Positions 26,187 to 36,420 of a stretch of 64,000 bases of DNA are shown one piece after another. The stretch spans positions 1-64,000 of the forward strand of contig CAKSDC010000009.1 in NCBI GenBank assembly GCA_934444765.1. The letters are read 5' to 3'. Position numbers and translations under genes: made by a program. Origin of the DNA: an uncultured Oscillospiraceae bacterium (GTDB taxonomy: Bacteria > Bacillota > Clostridia > Oscillospirales > Ruminococcaceae). Within the stretch, counting starts at the first letter, position 1. Each line of letters opens with the position of its first letter. The notes below the pieces were generated by a model. It was not told the origin of the DNA, ran no database searches, and worked only from the letters and a program-made list of their open reading frames with translations.

Positions 26187-26798
26187 TTAATCGGTTACTA
26201 TAATAGAACTTATAATTCTATTAAAAGTAGTATCAGATAGTGGATAGTCCCCTAAAGATATATAGTCGAAAGAGTACACCGTTCCGTTAATAGTGAATAT
26301 CACACTACTTTCCGAAACGTTTTCACCTGATTGATTAACGTATGAGTAGACTAACTTCCTATAGTATACACCGTCTATATTGCTAAAGTGGTCACTAATT
26401 AGAATATAGTCCGAATACCGTTGTATAGTATCTAACAGAGTATCCGCACAACTATTAGTAAGTACTTGGTCGGTATCCTGTAGCATTCCAGAAGACCTAC
26501 TACTAACCATTAAGTACACGTCGTTATTATAGTAGTGATATACTCCCTCTTTAGATATAGTAGTGTTCCAATCTATAGGTACTTCATAAGATATCCCGTC
26601 CACTAAGTCTATGTGACAGTAAGTAGTAGTTTCCAAAGTAGAAATACACTCTTCATTAGTAGTCTGTGTAGTGTGTGACGTTCCTATACTGTAGCAATCG
26701 CCAATACTTATGTAAGTTTTTTCAGGTTCGCAAGAGTTAAGATATGTACTAAAGCACATCAATAGTAGTGTATAGTATACTGCCGATATGCACTTCAT
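26187..26798 (-). CDS. Predicted lipoprotein of unknown function
   Basis: A 203-residue exported protein. The N-terminus is a signal sequence ending in a lipobox-like YLNSC, with Cys 23 as the probable lipidated residue. After a Thr-rich spacer, a compact domain (about residues 55-203) has alternating beta-strand-like segments such as GISYEVPIDWN and VYLMVSSRSSG, ending SFDYISLGDYPL and IISSIIVTD. This resembles the DcrB/PsbP-like fold of small lipoproteins, but that is inference. The ATG follows AAGGAAGTG. It has its own promoter and is divergent from addB. Confidence 0.7.
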   Translation of the reverse strand: MKCISAVYYTLLLMCFSTYLNSCEPEKTYISIGDCYSIGTSHTTQTTNEECISTLETTTYCHIDLVDGISYEVPIDWNTTISKEGVYHYYNNDVYLMVSSRSSGMLQDTDQVLTNSCADTLLDTIQRYSDYILISDHFSNIDGVYYRKLVYSYVNQSGENVSESSVIFTINGTVYSFDYISLGDYPLSDTTFNRIISSIIVTD

Positions 26799-26836
26799 AG
26801 TATCACTTCCTTATTATGGAATTTAAAATCAGACTT

Positions 26837-26865
26837 ATTATATAACAGTATTAGCCAAAAGTCAA
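26837..26865 (-). promoter_or_regulatory. Promoter of the lipoprotein gene
   Basis: On the minus strand: TTGACT, 17 bases, TATAAT. Confidence 0.75.
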
Positions 26866-26921
26866 TATCGATAGTGGTCTAATATGAGTATATTTTGGTA
26901 CATAGTATCGCAAATATGCTA

Positions 26922-26950
26922 TAGACTTTAAAATAATACTATGTTATAAT
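26922..26950 (+). promoter_or_regulatory. Promoter of addBA
   Basis: TAGACT at 26922, a 17-base spacer, TATAAT at 26945; the first transcribed bases fall near 26957, leaving a very short leader. Confidence 0.65.
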
Positions 26951-26985
26951 ATTAGTATAAAACTTATCGATAGGAGTTGATTTAT

Positions 26986-29900
26986 ATACTATACTTTATA
27001 ACAGGAAAAGGCGGTACTGGTAAGTCACAAAAGATGATATCTATACTCAGTGATACCATAGCCTCTAACGTGAAGAACGGTCACCCAGAATACAATAAAT
27101 ATGTGTACGTAATAGTTCCAGAACAGTTTTCTCTTGAGTTCGATAGAAAACTATACAATACTATAGATAACATAGACCATTCTATAGACCTATCCAACGA
27201 TGACTTTAGAAACGATACCACGCTATATTCTCCAAACATATATAACTCTTTAGGAGCATATAAGTATAATCAAATTAACGTTACTAAGTTCACAGGCATT
27301 GCGGAAAAGATTATCAAAAAGTACGGAAAAAATCTAAGGGACTACATTAACGACCTCTCTAAAGTAATAGCCATGCACCAAGCTATAGAAAGTCTAAAAG
27401 AAGACCAAACGTTGAACGTATTTCAAAAACAGGCACAGAGCATAGACTTTATATCTTTAGCACTTAACGAAGTTACTTCTTTAAAAAAGAATAAGATTTC
27501 AGCAGAACTATTAATGGAAAAGTCACAAAATACCGACCTAACCAAACAGGTTAAAAGCAAAGCGTTTGAACTTTCCTTAATCTACCAAAAGTATGAGGAT
27601 ATCTTAAAGAGTAAAAATCTACAAGACGCTATTAGCGATATATCAGAGTGTACTAACTTAGTAGAACAGAATATGTGCTTTAAAGATGCTACTTTCTTTA
27701 TAGATGAGTTTGACGCATTCTCTTTAGACGAACTACAACTATTAGAAGTAATACTATCTCAGTGCAAAGACTTTTATATCTGTCTAAATACCGATAATAT
27801 ATTAGATAGTAAGTCTTCGGTATTCAAACCAGTAAACGATACTTTTTTAGAGTTAAAAAAGTATGCCGAAAACCATTCACAAGAGTATAAAACCATTCTT
27901 TGTGATACGGTGTACAGATACACTTCAAATAGTTTAAAGCATCTTAATAGTAATATCTTCAACAATGCAAAAGCCTCTAAAATAGAAGATAGTTCTAACA
28001 TATCCATTACAGAGTGTTTAGACTACTATCAAGAATGCGACTATATCTGTTCTCAAATTAGAAACTTAGTAGTTAATGGATACTCATATAACGATATATT
28101 TATAACTGCACGTCACCCAGAACACTATACAGGAGTAATAGAAACTGCTTTTGAAAAGTATCAAATACCATACTTTGTAAGTGTAGATAAGTCTTCAATA
28201 TACACTTCTGTAATGATATACATAATAAATCTGTTAAACATACTATCTAAAAGAGTATTCAATACCGATGACATTCTAAGATACGCTAAAAATCCACTAA
28301 GTAACATATCGTTTGAACAGTCTTCCGACTTAGAAAACTATTGCTACAAGTGGAACATAAAAGGCAACCTATGGAACGAACCGTTTATACAGAAGGGCGA
28401 CGAACTCTCTGAACAGGCAAGACAGAGTATACTAATCCCTATAATAGAACTAAAAAAGAACATTCAAAATAAGACTTGCAATGAAGTATGTATAGCTATC
28501 TACAAGTTTATGAACGATACGGGAGTAATCTCCACTTTAGATAAGACTATAGACTTCTACAAAGATACTAATCAAACCGAATACGCAAGCGAACTTTCCA
28601 CCGTATGGGAAATGCTTATGAACATCTTAGATACTATATGCGACTTTATGGGTGATAGTATAGTATCCATTAAAGAGTTTAAAGATATAGTATGTGCTAT
28701 GATTAGCAAGAGTAACTATAAGTTAGCCCCTCAAAAGTTAGACACTGTTACTTTTTCGTCCGCAAACAGTTCAAGATTTAATTCACCAAAGATACTGTTC
28801 GTATTAGGTGTAAATGACGGAGTATTTCCATCTTTAGTAGCTACACATGGAATATTCACAAATTCGGATATGGAACTACTGTCTAAAAAAGCAAACCTGA
28901 CCTTTGCTAAGACTATCAGTGATAAAAACGCCGACGAAAAGTTTATAGCCTACAAGACGCTAACCGCTCCAGCAGAAAGACTATACTTAACCTACCCTTT
29001 AAAGAACACCATGGGAGATATACTGTATCCGTCGTATATATTAGATAGCATAAAAAACCTATTTACAGACTTACCAGTACAAAAGGCTTCCGAAACACCT
29101 TTAGAGGTAACGTGTTCAACGTTTAAATCCTGTTACGACTACTACGTTAAGAACTTTTGGAATAACTCTGTAAATAAGTCCACAGTAGAGGAAGTACTAA
29201 GTAAAGACGCAATATATAAGTCTAAAGTGGAGTACTTAAAAAAGATATCCACTAATACAGACCTAAAAATTCAGGATAAAAACATAGCCATAAAACTATT
29301 CAAGAACAGACTTAAAGTATACGCTACCAGTTTTGAAGACTTTAATACTTGTCACTTTAAGTACTTCTGTAAGGAAGGACTAAGACTTAAAAAGCCTCTA
29401 AAAGTAGATATTACCACTTTAGAGATAGGCAACATAATACACTACTGCTTAGAAAACATAATAAAAAATAACGGTAAAGAAGGTTTAGTATCACTTACTG
29501 AAAGTCAAATAACTGAACAGATAGAAAGCCTTGCCAATAATTACAAGTTAGAAAAACTCTCTGGTGACTACGCTAAAAGTCAGCGATTTGAAGGCAACTT
29601 CAAGCGTATCAAAAAGAGTATCATAGATACCGTTAAACATATCCAAAAAGAGTTTTCACAGTTGGAATTTGTACCTAAAGACTTTGAACTTATGATAGAC
29701 GAACACGCCGAATGTGAACCTTTAAAGATATCCACCCCTGACGGTATGCAAATACTACTATGTGGAAAGATAGACCGTGTAGATATATTTGATAATCCAC
29801 AGAATGGAAAGTCTTACATTAGAGTAATAGACTACAAAAGCGGTAAAAAAGACTTCGATACTACACGTATTCCATATGGTATGGATATGCAAATGTTTTT

Positions 29901-30453
29901 GTACCTGTTCGCAGTAACCAACAAAGACGGCAAGTATAAAGGTTATAAGCCTGCTGGTGTACTATATATGCCAGTCAGTGAGATTAAGATTAGTAATAAA
30001 CGTACCAATGAAGATAGTACTTCCACACAGGAAAACTCTCACTTTAAGATGAAGGGTGTTATTCTTAACGATGAGGTAATAGCCAAAGCTATGGAAAAGG
30101 ATATTCAAGGAGTATACATTCCGTTCAAGATTAAGAAGAAAGATAACACTAACTATAATCTAACCCTAACCGAACAGCAGTTCAAACAGTTAGAAGACTA
30201 TTGTATAAACCTATTACAGAACATGGCTAACTGTCTATATAATGGGGATATCTCAGCAAAGGCTACCATATTTGAAAGTGATAGGTCTAATAAATCGGAT
30301 GCGTGTTCTTACTGTGACTATTGGAGTATATGCAATTCTTACCCACGCAAAAACTGTAACTTAGTAACTAACGATATAGCCAAAGAACAGTTCAACAACA
30401 TTATAGATACGACTTCTAAAAATAACGATAAGGAGAATGGTAATAATGATTAA
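26986..30453 (+). CDS. addB: AddB, ATP-dependent helicase/deoxyribonuclease subunit B
   Basis: With AddA it forms the double-strand-break resection complex of Firmicutes. The N-terminal FITGKGGTGKSQKM is the P-loop. The C-terminal third carries the RecB-type nuclease (RVIDYKSGKKDFDT) and the cysteines of the iron-sulfur cluster: DFNTCHFKYFCKEG upstream and CSYCDYWSICNSYPRKNC near the end. The start is unusual. The only canonical codon, TTG at 26977, touches the AGGAG Shine-Dalgarno, and a stop lies just upstream. ATA at 26986, nine bases from AGGAG, gives MLYFITGKGGTGKS, the usual AddB N-terminus. From the TTG the protein would be three residues longer. It overlaps addA by eight bases. Confidence 0.92.
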   Translation: MLYFITGKGGTGKSQKMISILSDTIASNVKNGHPEYNKYVYVIVPEQFSLEFDRKLYNTIDNIDHSIDLSNDDFRNDTTLYSPNIYNSLGAYKYNQINVTKFTGIAEKIIKKYGKNLRDYINDLSKVIAMHQAIESLKEDQTLNVFQKQAQSIDFISLALNEVTSLKKNKISAELLMEKSQNTDLTKQVKSKAFELSLIYQKYEDILKSKNLQDAISDISECTNLVEQNMCFKDATFFIDEFDAFSLDELQLLEVILSQCKDFYICLNTDNILDSKSSVFKPVNDTFLELKKYAENHSQEYKTILCDTVYRYTSNSLKHLNSNIFNNAKASKIEDSSNISITECLDYYQECDYICSQIRNLVVNGYSYNDIFITARHPEHYTGVIETAFEKYQIPYFVSVDKSSIYTSVMIYIINLLNILSKRVFNTDDILRYAKNPLSNISFEQSSDLENYCYKWNIKGNLWNEPFIQKGDELSEQARQSILIPIIELKKNIQNKTCNEVCIAIYKFMNDTGVISTLDKTIDFYKDTNQTEYASELSTVWEMLMNILDTICDFMGDSIVSIKEFKDIVCAMISKSNYKLAPQKLDTVTFSSANSSRFNSPKILFVLGVNDGVFPSLVATHGIFTNSDMELLSKKANLTFAKTISDKNADEKFIAYKTLTAPAERLYLTYPLKNTMGDILYPSYILDSIKNLFTDLPVQKASETPLEVTCSTFKSCYDYYVKNFWNNSVNKSTVEEVLSKDAIYKSKVEYLKKISTNTDLKIQDKNIAIKLFKNRLKVYATSFEDFNTCHFKYFCKEGLRLKKPLKVDITTLEIGNIIHYCLENIIKNNGKEGLVSLTESQITEQIESLANNYKLEKLSGDYAKSQRFEGNFKRIKKSIIDTVKHIQKEFSQLEFVPKDFELMIDEHAECEPLKISTPDGMQILLCGKIDRVDIFDNPQNGKSYIRVIDYKSGKKDFDTTRIPYGMDMQMFLYLFAVTNKDGKYKGYKPAGVLYMPVSEIKISNKRTNEDSTSTQENSHFKMKGVILNDEVIAKAMEKDIQGVYIPFKIKKKDNTNYNLTLTEQQFKQLEDYCINLLQNMANCLYNGDISAKATIFESDRSNKSDACSYCDYWSICNSYPRKNCNLVTNDIAKEQFNNIIDTTSKNNDKENGNND

Positions 30454-33400
30454 TTGGACTACTGCTCAACAGAACGCCATAGACGGAAAAGACTGTTCTA
30501 TAATAGTTTCAGCTGGTGCAGGTAGCGGAAAGACTGCCGTATTAGTAGAACGTCTATTAAAGATACTATCCAATAAAGAACTAAACGTATCAGCGGATAA
30601 GATTATAGTAGTTACTTTTACTAAAGACTCCGCTAACGAAATGAAGCAACGTCTAATGAAGGCTATATCTAAGCGTTTAGACGAAGAGCCTCAAAATGAA
30701 TGGTTAGTAAATCAACATTCCATGCTACCTAACGCTAAGATATGTACTATACACTCTTTCTGTTTTGACCTAATTAGAGATAACATCACAGAGTTGGATA
30801 TTTCGGCGAACTTTAAAATAGTAGAACCTACTGAAGAAAATACTATGCTAATTAAGTCCACTAACGAAGTAATAGAACAGGCTTATGAAGACTTTCCAGA
30901 AGATATGCTATTCTTAAGCGAAACTCTTTGTGATAAGACCGACAACGCTTTAAACTATGAACTTATCAAACTCTATCACTTTATGATGTCAGTACCATTC
31001 TATAACGATTGGTTTACTGAAAAGTGTATAGAATACTATTCCAAAGAAGACTTACACTCTGACCAATCATTAGACTACTGCTTTAATGCCTTACAGACTT
31101 CTTTGAAAGAGGCTTTAAAACTAAGCGATAAGATAGTCTCTCTATTGGAAGACGATACCGAAACCACTCAAAAAAGCAAAGACGTTCTATTGGAGGAAAA
31201 TCAATATATACATAACGCTTTAGAGTTTGTACAGTCTTCCGAACGTTTTAACGTAGATACTCTAAAAAGGTTCAGTAACTATAAGTTCAACAGAGCCACC
31301 ATTAAAGGAGAATATAAATCGATTATTACACAGTATCGCAACGAATACAAGAGTATACTAACTGACGATAAGACTTCAAGTATAAACTTTTCCATATTAG
31401 CCGACGTAATAGAACACTATCATAGCGATAAACAGATTAACAAAAGAGTATCCCAAATACTACAGATACTATTAAATCGACTACACGAACACTTTTCAAT
31501 CGCTAAAAAAGAGGAAAACTGTTTAAGTTTCAACGACGCTGAACAGTTAGCTATAAAGCTATTAGCCTACAAAGACGAAAACGGAACTATTCAAAAGACT
31601 AAACTTGCTAAAGAACTAACTCAATACTATAAAATCATCATGATAGATGAATTTCAAGACTCCAACAACAATCAAGACTTAATCTTTAAGATGCTATCAC
31701 AAAATGATGAAATGGTAGAACAGTCCAATCAAACGCTATCCCCTGCCGACGTTATGGGAAAGAATATGTTTGTAGTAGGAGACGTTAAACAGTCGATATA
31801 TGCTTTTAGATTAGCTAACCCTAAAAACTTTTTAAAGGCATTGCATAGTTCAAAGCCATATAATAAAGATAGTCCACAGATACACTCTTATATAAACTTA
31901 AACCAAAACTTTAGGAGTTCACAACCAGTAATAGACTTTGTAAACTATCTGTTTGAAAACTCCATGAGTTATCAAGTAGGAGAAGTAGACTACAACGACG
32001 AAGAAAAGTTAATCTATGGTGCTAACTACTCAGATACAGATAGTAGAAATGGCAATCCTATAGATAGAAGTACCGAAATTCCTATCATAGATACCGAAAA
32101 GTATACTTCCCCTGAATACGTAGCTAACACTATAAAGTCTATGATAGATAGTAAGTATCCTGTAACTGATAAAGACGGTTATATTCGTGCTTGTAGATTA
32201 AGTGACTTTTGTCTACTATTTATGGCTACTTCTTCCATACCAGAATATTATGATAGACTATATAGTTCAAACTTAGACGTACACTTTGAAGAAGATGAAG
32301 AATACTTAAAGTCCAGAGAGGTTTCGCTACTAATTAGCATGATGAAAGTAGTAGAAAATCCTATCAACGATATGGCTTTAACTTCCATATTGATATCGCC
32401 ACTATTTATGTTTACTCCAGACGATGTAGCCACTATCCGATTAGTAAATATGAAAGGTAGTATATACTCTTCCATGCTAAAGATAGTAGATGAAGACTAT
32501 CTAAGCTACCCTACCGAACTATTGGATAAGATAAACTACCTAATAGAGGTGCTATCCGATTTAAGAAACTACTCTACAAGGTGTACCACATATGAACTTA
32601 TGAAAAAAATTATCGACGTTACCGACTTAATATCCATAATGCAAGTATACGATACTAACAATAATAAGCGTCGTGAAAATATTCAGATACTATTAAAGAT
32701 AGCCCAAAATCATGATAGTGTTTCTACTACGGGTATTTCAGGATTTTTACGCTACATAAATAGTATACTCGATAGTCAACAGGACTTTGATATCAAGCGT
32801 TCTAACAGTGTACAAGATGCCATACATATTAAGACTATTCATAAGTCTAAGGGTTTAGAGTTTCCGTTTGTGTTCCTATGCAATATAGAGCGTAACTTCT
32901 ACGAAAAGGACGTGAGCGAAAGTATAATAAAGAGTTTTGAATATGGTATATCTTACAGACTAAAAGATAGACGTAACTTTATAGAGTATACCACTTTAGA
33001 CCGTATAAGGTTAGCCAATCAAACACTGTTCGATATTAGAAGCGAAAAGTTACGTCTGTTCTATGTAGCACTGACCAGAGCAAAAGAAAGACTATTTATA
33101 CCGCTACCTACTGCTATCACTCATGATAAGAACGGAAACCCAACTGGGGACTTACTATATATTCAGCAGTATATTAACCACATAAACGACGATAAAGAAG
33201 TATCTTGTAACTTAGTACAGAGTGCTAAGAGTATGAAGTCTATTCTGTTAATGGTGTTATCCTGTTGTGATAAGACACAGCCTCTTAGAAGATACTTTGA
33301 CGTAAACACGGACTATCTACTACATTGTAAGTCCAATATAAACATCTATGAGTACTCCAACAAACCGAAAGAAGACGTAATCGCAACGGATACAGAAAGT

Positions 33401-34102
33401 ATAGACGTCGAAACTGCTACTATAGATACTATCAAACGAGATGAAATTCTGAACCGTTGTTACTATAGATATCCTAATTCACAAGCAGACCTACCAGCTA
33501 ACGTAAGCGTTTCGGCTATAGCAAAGAAGAACGTAACAGTCAGTGGATATGCTGAAGGTTCTAACTTGCCACAACCTAAGTTTTTAAATCGTACAAGATA
33601 CACCGCTATGGAAAGAGGTACTACCTTACATACCATACTACAGTATGCTAACTTTAAAGCACTATCGGAAGATACTACTAAAGAAGTATCACGTTTAGTA
33701 GAAAATGGTTATATATCCCGTGAACAGTATGAAGATATCAATAAGCAGTATATAGTAAACTTTGTACATTCGGAAGTGTTCAAGTTAGCCATGCAGTATC
33801 CAATAGAGAGAGAAAAGAATATATTCGTGAAACTTTCCGACCTAAAGAATATCGATGAAATTAAAGAGTACAAACACTCTAACACCATGCTTGAAGGTTG
33901 TGTGGACTTAATGGTATTTGAACCTGACGGCATTACTCTAATAGACTACAAAACAGATAACGTATCTTCTATGCAAGAGTTAGTAGATAGATACCGCCTA
34001 CAGATAGTACTATATAAATCCGCCATAGAACTGACCGAACTTCAAAGAGTAAAACGTTCTATAATCTACTCATTAAGATTAGGCAAGTATATAGAAGTAT
34101 AA
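30446..34102 (+). CDS. addA: AddA, ATP-dependent helicase/nuclease subunit A
   Basis: The UvrD-like helicase and nuclease partner of AddB. Motif Ia and the P-loop appear in WTTAQQNAIDGKDC and SAGAGSGKTAVLVERLL near the N-terminus. DEExxE-type helicase residues are in IIMIDEFQDSNNNQDLIF, and IHKSKGLEFPFVFLCN and FYVALTRAKERLF follow. The C-terminal nuclease domain contains GVTLIDYKTD-type residues (GITLIDYKTDNVSS). The ATG at 30446 was chosen over the one at 30437, because AAGGAG is ten bases from the former and only one from the latter. The length is about 1218 residues, as expected. Confidence 0.96.
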   Translation: MINWTTAQQNAIDGKDCSIIVSAGAGSGKTAVLVERLLKILSNKELNVSADKIIVVTFTKDSANEMKQRLMKAISKRLDEEPQNEWLVNQHSMLPNAKICTIHSFCFDLIRDNITELDISANFKIVEPTEENTMLIKSTNEVIEQAYEDFPEDMLFLSETLCDKTDNALNYELIKLYHFMMSVPFYNDWFTEKCIEYYSKEDLHSDQSLDYCFNALQTSLKEALKLSDKIVSLLEDDTETTQKSKDVLLEENQYIHNALEFVQSSERFNVDTLKRFSNYKFNRATIKGEYKSIITQYRNEYKSILTDDKTSSINFSILADVIEHYHSDKQINKRVSQILQILLNRLHEHFSIAKKEENCLSFNDAEQLAIKLLAYKDENGTIQKTKLAKELTQYYKIIMIDEFQDSNNNQDLIFKMLSQNDEMVEQSNQTLSPADVMGKNMFVVGDVKQSIYAFRLANPKNFLKALHSSKPYNKDSPQIHSYINLNQNFRSSQPVIDFVNYLFENSMSYQVGEVDYNDEEKLIYGANYSDTDSRNGNPIDRSTEIPIIDTEKYTSPEYVANTIKSMIDSKYPVTDKDGYIRACRLSDFCLLFMATSSIPEYYDRLYSSNLDVHFEEDEEYLKSREVSLLISMMKVVENPINDMALTSILISPLFMFTPDDVATIRLVNMKGSIYSSMLKIVDEDYLSYPTELLDKINYLIEVLSDLRNYSTRCTTYELMKKIIDVTDLISIMQVYDTNNNKRRENIQILLKIAQNHDSVSTTGISGFLRYINSILDSQQDFDIKRSNSVQDAIHIKTIHKSKGLEFPFVFLCNIERNFYEKDVSESIIKSFEYGISYRLKDRRNFIEYTTLDRIRLANQTLFDIRSEKLRLFYVALTRAKERLFIPLPTAITHDKNGNPTGDLLYIQQYINHINDDKEVSCNLVQSAKSMKSILLMVLSCCDKTQPLRRYFDVNTDYLLHCKSNINIYEYSNKPKEDVIATDTESIDVETATIDTIKRDEILNRCYYRYPNSQADLPANVSVSAIAKKNVTVSGYAEGSNLPQPKFLNRTRYTAMERGTTLHTILQYANFKALSEDTTKEVSRLVENGYISREQYEDINKQYIVNFVHSEVFKLAMQYPIEREKNIFVKLSDLKNIDEIKEYKHSNTMLEGCVDLMVFEPDGITLIDYKTDNVSSMQELVDRYRLQIVLYKSAIELTELQRVKRSIIYSLRLGKYIEV

Positions 34103-34117
34103 TCTTTTAAAAAAAAT

Positions 34118-34149
34118 GGGAACGTTAATATAACGTTCCCTATACTTTT
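34118..34149. terminator. Terminator between addA and the convergent lipoprotein gene
   Basis: GGGAACGTTA and TAACGTTCCC pair perfectly, with an A run before and TATACTTTT after; usable from both sides. Confidence 0.85.
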
Positions 34150-34154
34150 ATACG

Positions 34155-34523
34155 TTAGCCTATGTTGATATCTATATCCCCTATACTAACCGAACCAGTA
34201 ACTTGACCGTCTCCACTTGCTACCTGTTCGCCGTTTACGTACACATTAGCGTTGAACACATTATCTATATATATGTTAGCACTCTCATTGGATATAGATA
34301 CTACACTGTTGCTATCTACGGTAGTAACAGTAGTCGTTTCTTGCGTATCGGTAGTAGTGGTAGTAGTTTCGATAGGTTCTGAAATGTCATTAGTAGTAGT
34401 GTCTTCAACTGGATGTTCTTGATAGTCGCCGTCGTTAGAGTTAGAATATTCTGCTATAGTAGAACAGCCCATCATAAATAGACACACTCCAATAGCAGTA
34501 AATATTAAAGTAGAATATTTCAT
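34155..34523 (-). CDS. Small Ser/Thr-rich lipoprotein
   Basis: A 122-residue predicted lipoprotein. The signal peptide ends in LFMMGC, placing the lipidated cysteine at residue 20. A Thr-rich, low-complexity spacer follows, then a short beta-like C-terminal part (about 80-122) with ANIYIDNVFNANVYVNGEQ and GSVSIGDIDINIG. ATG at 34523 was chosen because GAAAGGAAC precedes it; the frame extends further up without a ribosome site. Function is unknown. The last 40 residues have a regular hydrophobic alternation that could form a small beta structure. Confidence 0.68.
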   Translation of the reverse strand: MKYSTLIFTAIGVCLFMMGCSTIAEYSNSNDGDYQEHPVEDTTTNDISEPIETTTTTTDTQETTTVTTVDSNSVVSISNESANIYIDNVFNANVYVNGEQVASGDGQVTGSVSIGDIDINIG

Positions 34524-34551
34524 AGTATAAGTTCCTTTCTTTTTTTTATAT

Positions 34552-34580
34552 ATTATAGTATCTATTACTATATAAGTCAA
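34552..34580 (-). promoter_or_regulatory. Promoter of the small lipoprotein gene
   Basis: On the minus strand: TTGACT, 17 bases, TATAAT. A divergent, weaker TAGACT-16-TATAAT at 34602-34629 serves the gene at 34677. Confidence 0.7.
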
Positions 34581-34676
34581 TAGTTAGACAAGCCTTAAAG
34601 ATAGACTTTTCAAAAAAATAGTAGTATAATACTAATAATATAGTCTTAAAAATAAATCGAAAGGATATCTAATTAT

Positions 34677-35060
34677 ATGCAAGTACTGTTTGTATTTTTC
34701 AGTATAGCCGTAGTGATATTTTTACTAAAGTGCATATACAACAACTTAGAAAGACCAAAGTTAGAAGCAGAAGCTCCACCACCTCCACCTACGCTACAGG
34801 AAACGTTAATAAGTATACTATCTTATTTTAAGTCACATATACATAAAATTTCAGTGAGTTGTGACTGTGTAACGATATACTGTTTTAAAAACTCCCCACA
34901 AGATGATATATCCGACTACAACGAAATGCACTTTAGATACTGCGACTTAGGGTTTAAATCTGTAAACTCCGAAGACTGCAAGTCTTTACAAGAGGCTTTA
35001 GATAATGCTATACTTCCCCCAAAACCAGAAACTGAACCTAAAGAAGATAGTCCAACGTAA
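34677..35060 (+). CDS. Membrane-anchored protein of unknown function
   Basis: A 127-residue protein: one N-terminal helix (VLFVFFSIAVVIFLLKCIY), a proline-rich hinge (EAEAPPPPPTLQETL), a soluble part with paired cysteines (ISVSCDCVTIYCF, then FRYCDLGF and SEDCKSL) and an acidic, proline-rich tail. I do not recognise the family. GAAAGGATAT lies upstream of the ATG at a normal distance, and a promoter-like TATAAT is at 34624. It is short and lies between a divergent lipoprotein gene and a convergent flippase gene. Confidence 0.6.
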   Translation: MQVLFVFFSIAVVIFLLKCIYNNLERPKLEAEAPPPPPTLQETLISILSYFKSHIHKISVSCDCVTIYCFKNSPQDDISDYNEMHFRYCDLGFKSVNSEDCKSLQEALDNAILPPKPETEPKEDSPT

Positions 35061-36416
35061 CTATACTCTTTTAGGAGTACACCTTGTCGTTATAGTGTTA
35101 GACTTAGAACGTTTAGTATTATCTTTAAGGTTCAGGCATTTGGCAACGTATAGTATTCGTGAAGTGTTACCTACTACGTTACTAACATAGTAAGATACTA
35201 CTATTCCGTAAAAGTGGAACAATGGAACGCATATCAACAGAGTGGATATTCTAACCAAATACTCTGCTATGTAGTTTACAGAAGAAAATCCATGTTTACC
35301 CAAACCTTTAAGTATACTTTCAAGAGTAATTTCCAAATAGATTAACGGTACTACTGGGGATAGTATCTTTACTATCTTGCCACTGAATACCGTGCTACCT
35401 ATCAATAGCGCTATATCGTCACCAAAGATTAATAGTGCTACTACTACTATCAAAGAGAACGCCAAAGTCAGCCTAATAACTTTTCGGGATATTCTGTTCA
35501 CACGACCCCAATCGTTAGCGGTGTGACTTCTTGCCACCTCAGTGACCATAATACAAGATAGACTACATAGTATAGTAGACGGAAAAAACAGTATCGGTAT
35601 TACTATAGCCTCGAACATTCCGTACAGTGCTAAAGACTGTTCCGAAGAAGTTCCGCACTCTTTTAGAGTAATAGGCAATAGAGCGTCGTTACAAGAACTC
35701 AATATTAAAGGTATACCACTATTCAAAGCTATAGGAATGGAAGCCTTAACGTAATCTTTAAAAGAACTATTAGTGACGTTGGTATTTTTTCTGATAGTAA
35801 GCGTTAAAGATACTCCTAAGTATATAAGCGTTACTACTTGACTAATCAACACGCTTAAAGCTATTAATACTATTATGTTCATTTTGAAGTAGTAGATAGA
35901 TACTATTATTACTGCATTTTTAATTGCGAACTCTATTCCGCCAGCTACTAAAGGAACGGTAACTTTTCTATGAGCGTAGAAATAGCCTCTAATAGTGGAT
36001 ATCATAGCGGTCAATACTAAAGTGCTTGCAAGTATCTTTACACCCTTAGAGTATTCTGTATCGTTAAACAGATGTAAACATAGCCTATCCGAAAAGATAG
36101 TAATTAGTATCGTACTAACAGTAGCAAGAATACTTCCCCATGCCAAAGAGTACACCATTATAGTATTAGGATTTCCATTAGCTTTTCCACGTTCTTCCGA
36201 AATGAACCTATTAGCACACAGAAAAGCGTTTCCGTTAGATAGCACTATAAAAGTACCATAGAAAGACATTACTAAGGATACTATTCCTAAAACTTCTTCA
36301 CCTAAAGCCTTAGTTAGTAGTATGTTTACTAATAGAGATACTCCTTGTAGTACAAAGTCGACCAACGTCATAGATATGGTATCTTTAGCTACCTGACTTT
36401 TAAGACTGTATATAAT
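35061..36416 (-). CDS. MATE/MOP-superfamily lipid flippase (SpoVB-like)
   Basis: A polytopic protein with about 12-14 hydrophobic segments. The pattern DFVLQGVSLLVNILLTKALG, then GIVSLVMSFYG near the N-terminus and a second half with KGLGKHGFSSVNYIAEYLVR, fits SpoVB/oligosaccharide flippases. These move lipid-linked sugars or export cell-wall precursors. The first ATG is at 36371 and has no Shine-Dalgarno. In-frame upstream sequence reads IYSLKSQVAKDTIS, which looks like a genuine N-terminus. AGGAGGG lies eight bases before an ATT at 36416 (ATA follows at 36413), so a non-AUG start is proposed. That Shine-Dalgarno lies in a strong hairpin. Substrate unknown. Confidence 0.8.
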   Translation of the reverse strand: MIYSLKSQVAKDTISMTLVDFVLQGVSLLVNILLTKALGEEVLGIVSLVMSFYGTFIVLSNGNAFLCANRFISEERGKANGNPNTIMVYSLAWGSILATVSTILITIFSDRLCLHLFNDTEYSKGVKILASTLVLTAMISTIRGYFYAHRKVTVPLVAGGIEFAIKNAVIIVSIYYFKMNIIVLIALSVLISQVVTLIYLGVSLTLTIRKNTNVTNSSFKDYVKASIPIALNSGIPLILSSCNDALLPITLKECGTSSEQSLALYGMFEAIVIPILFFPSTILCSLSCIMVTEVARSHTANDWGRVNRISRKVIRLTLAFSLIVVVALLIFGDDIALLIGSTVFSGKIVKILSPVVPLIYLEITLESILKGLGKHGFSSVNYIAEYLVRISTLLICVPLFHFYGIVVSYYVSNVVGNTSRILYVAKCLNLKDNTKRSKSNTITTRCTPKRV

Positions 36417-36420
36417 ATAT

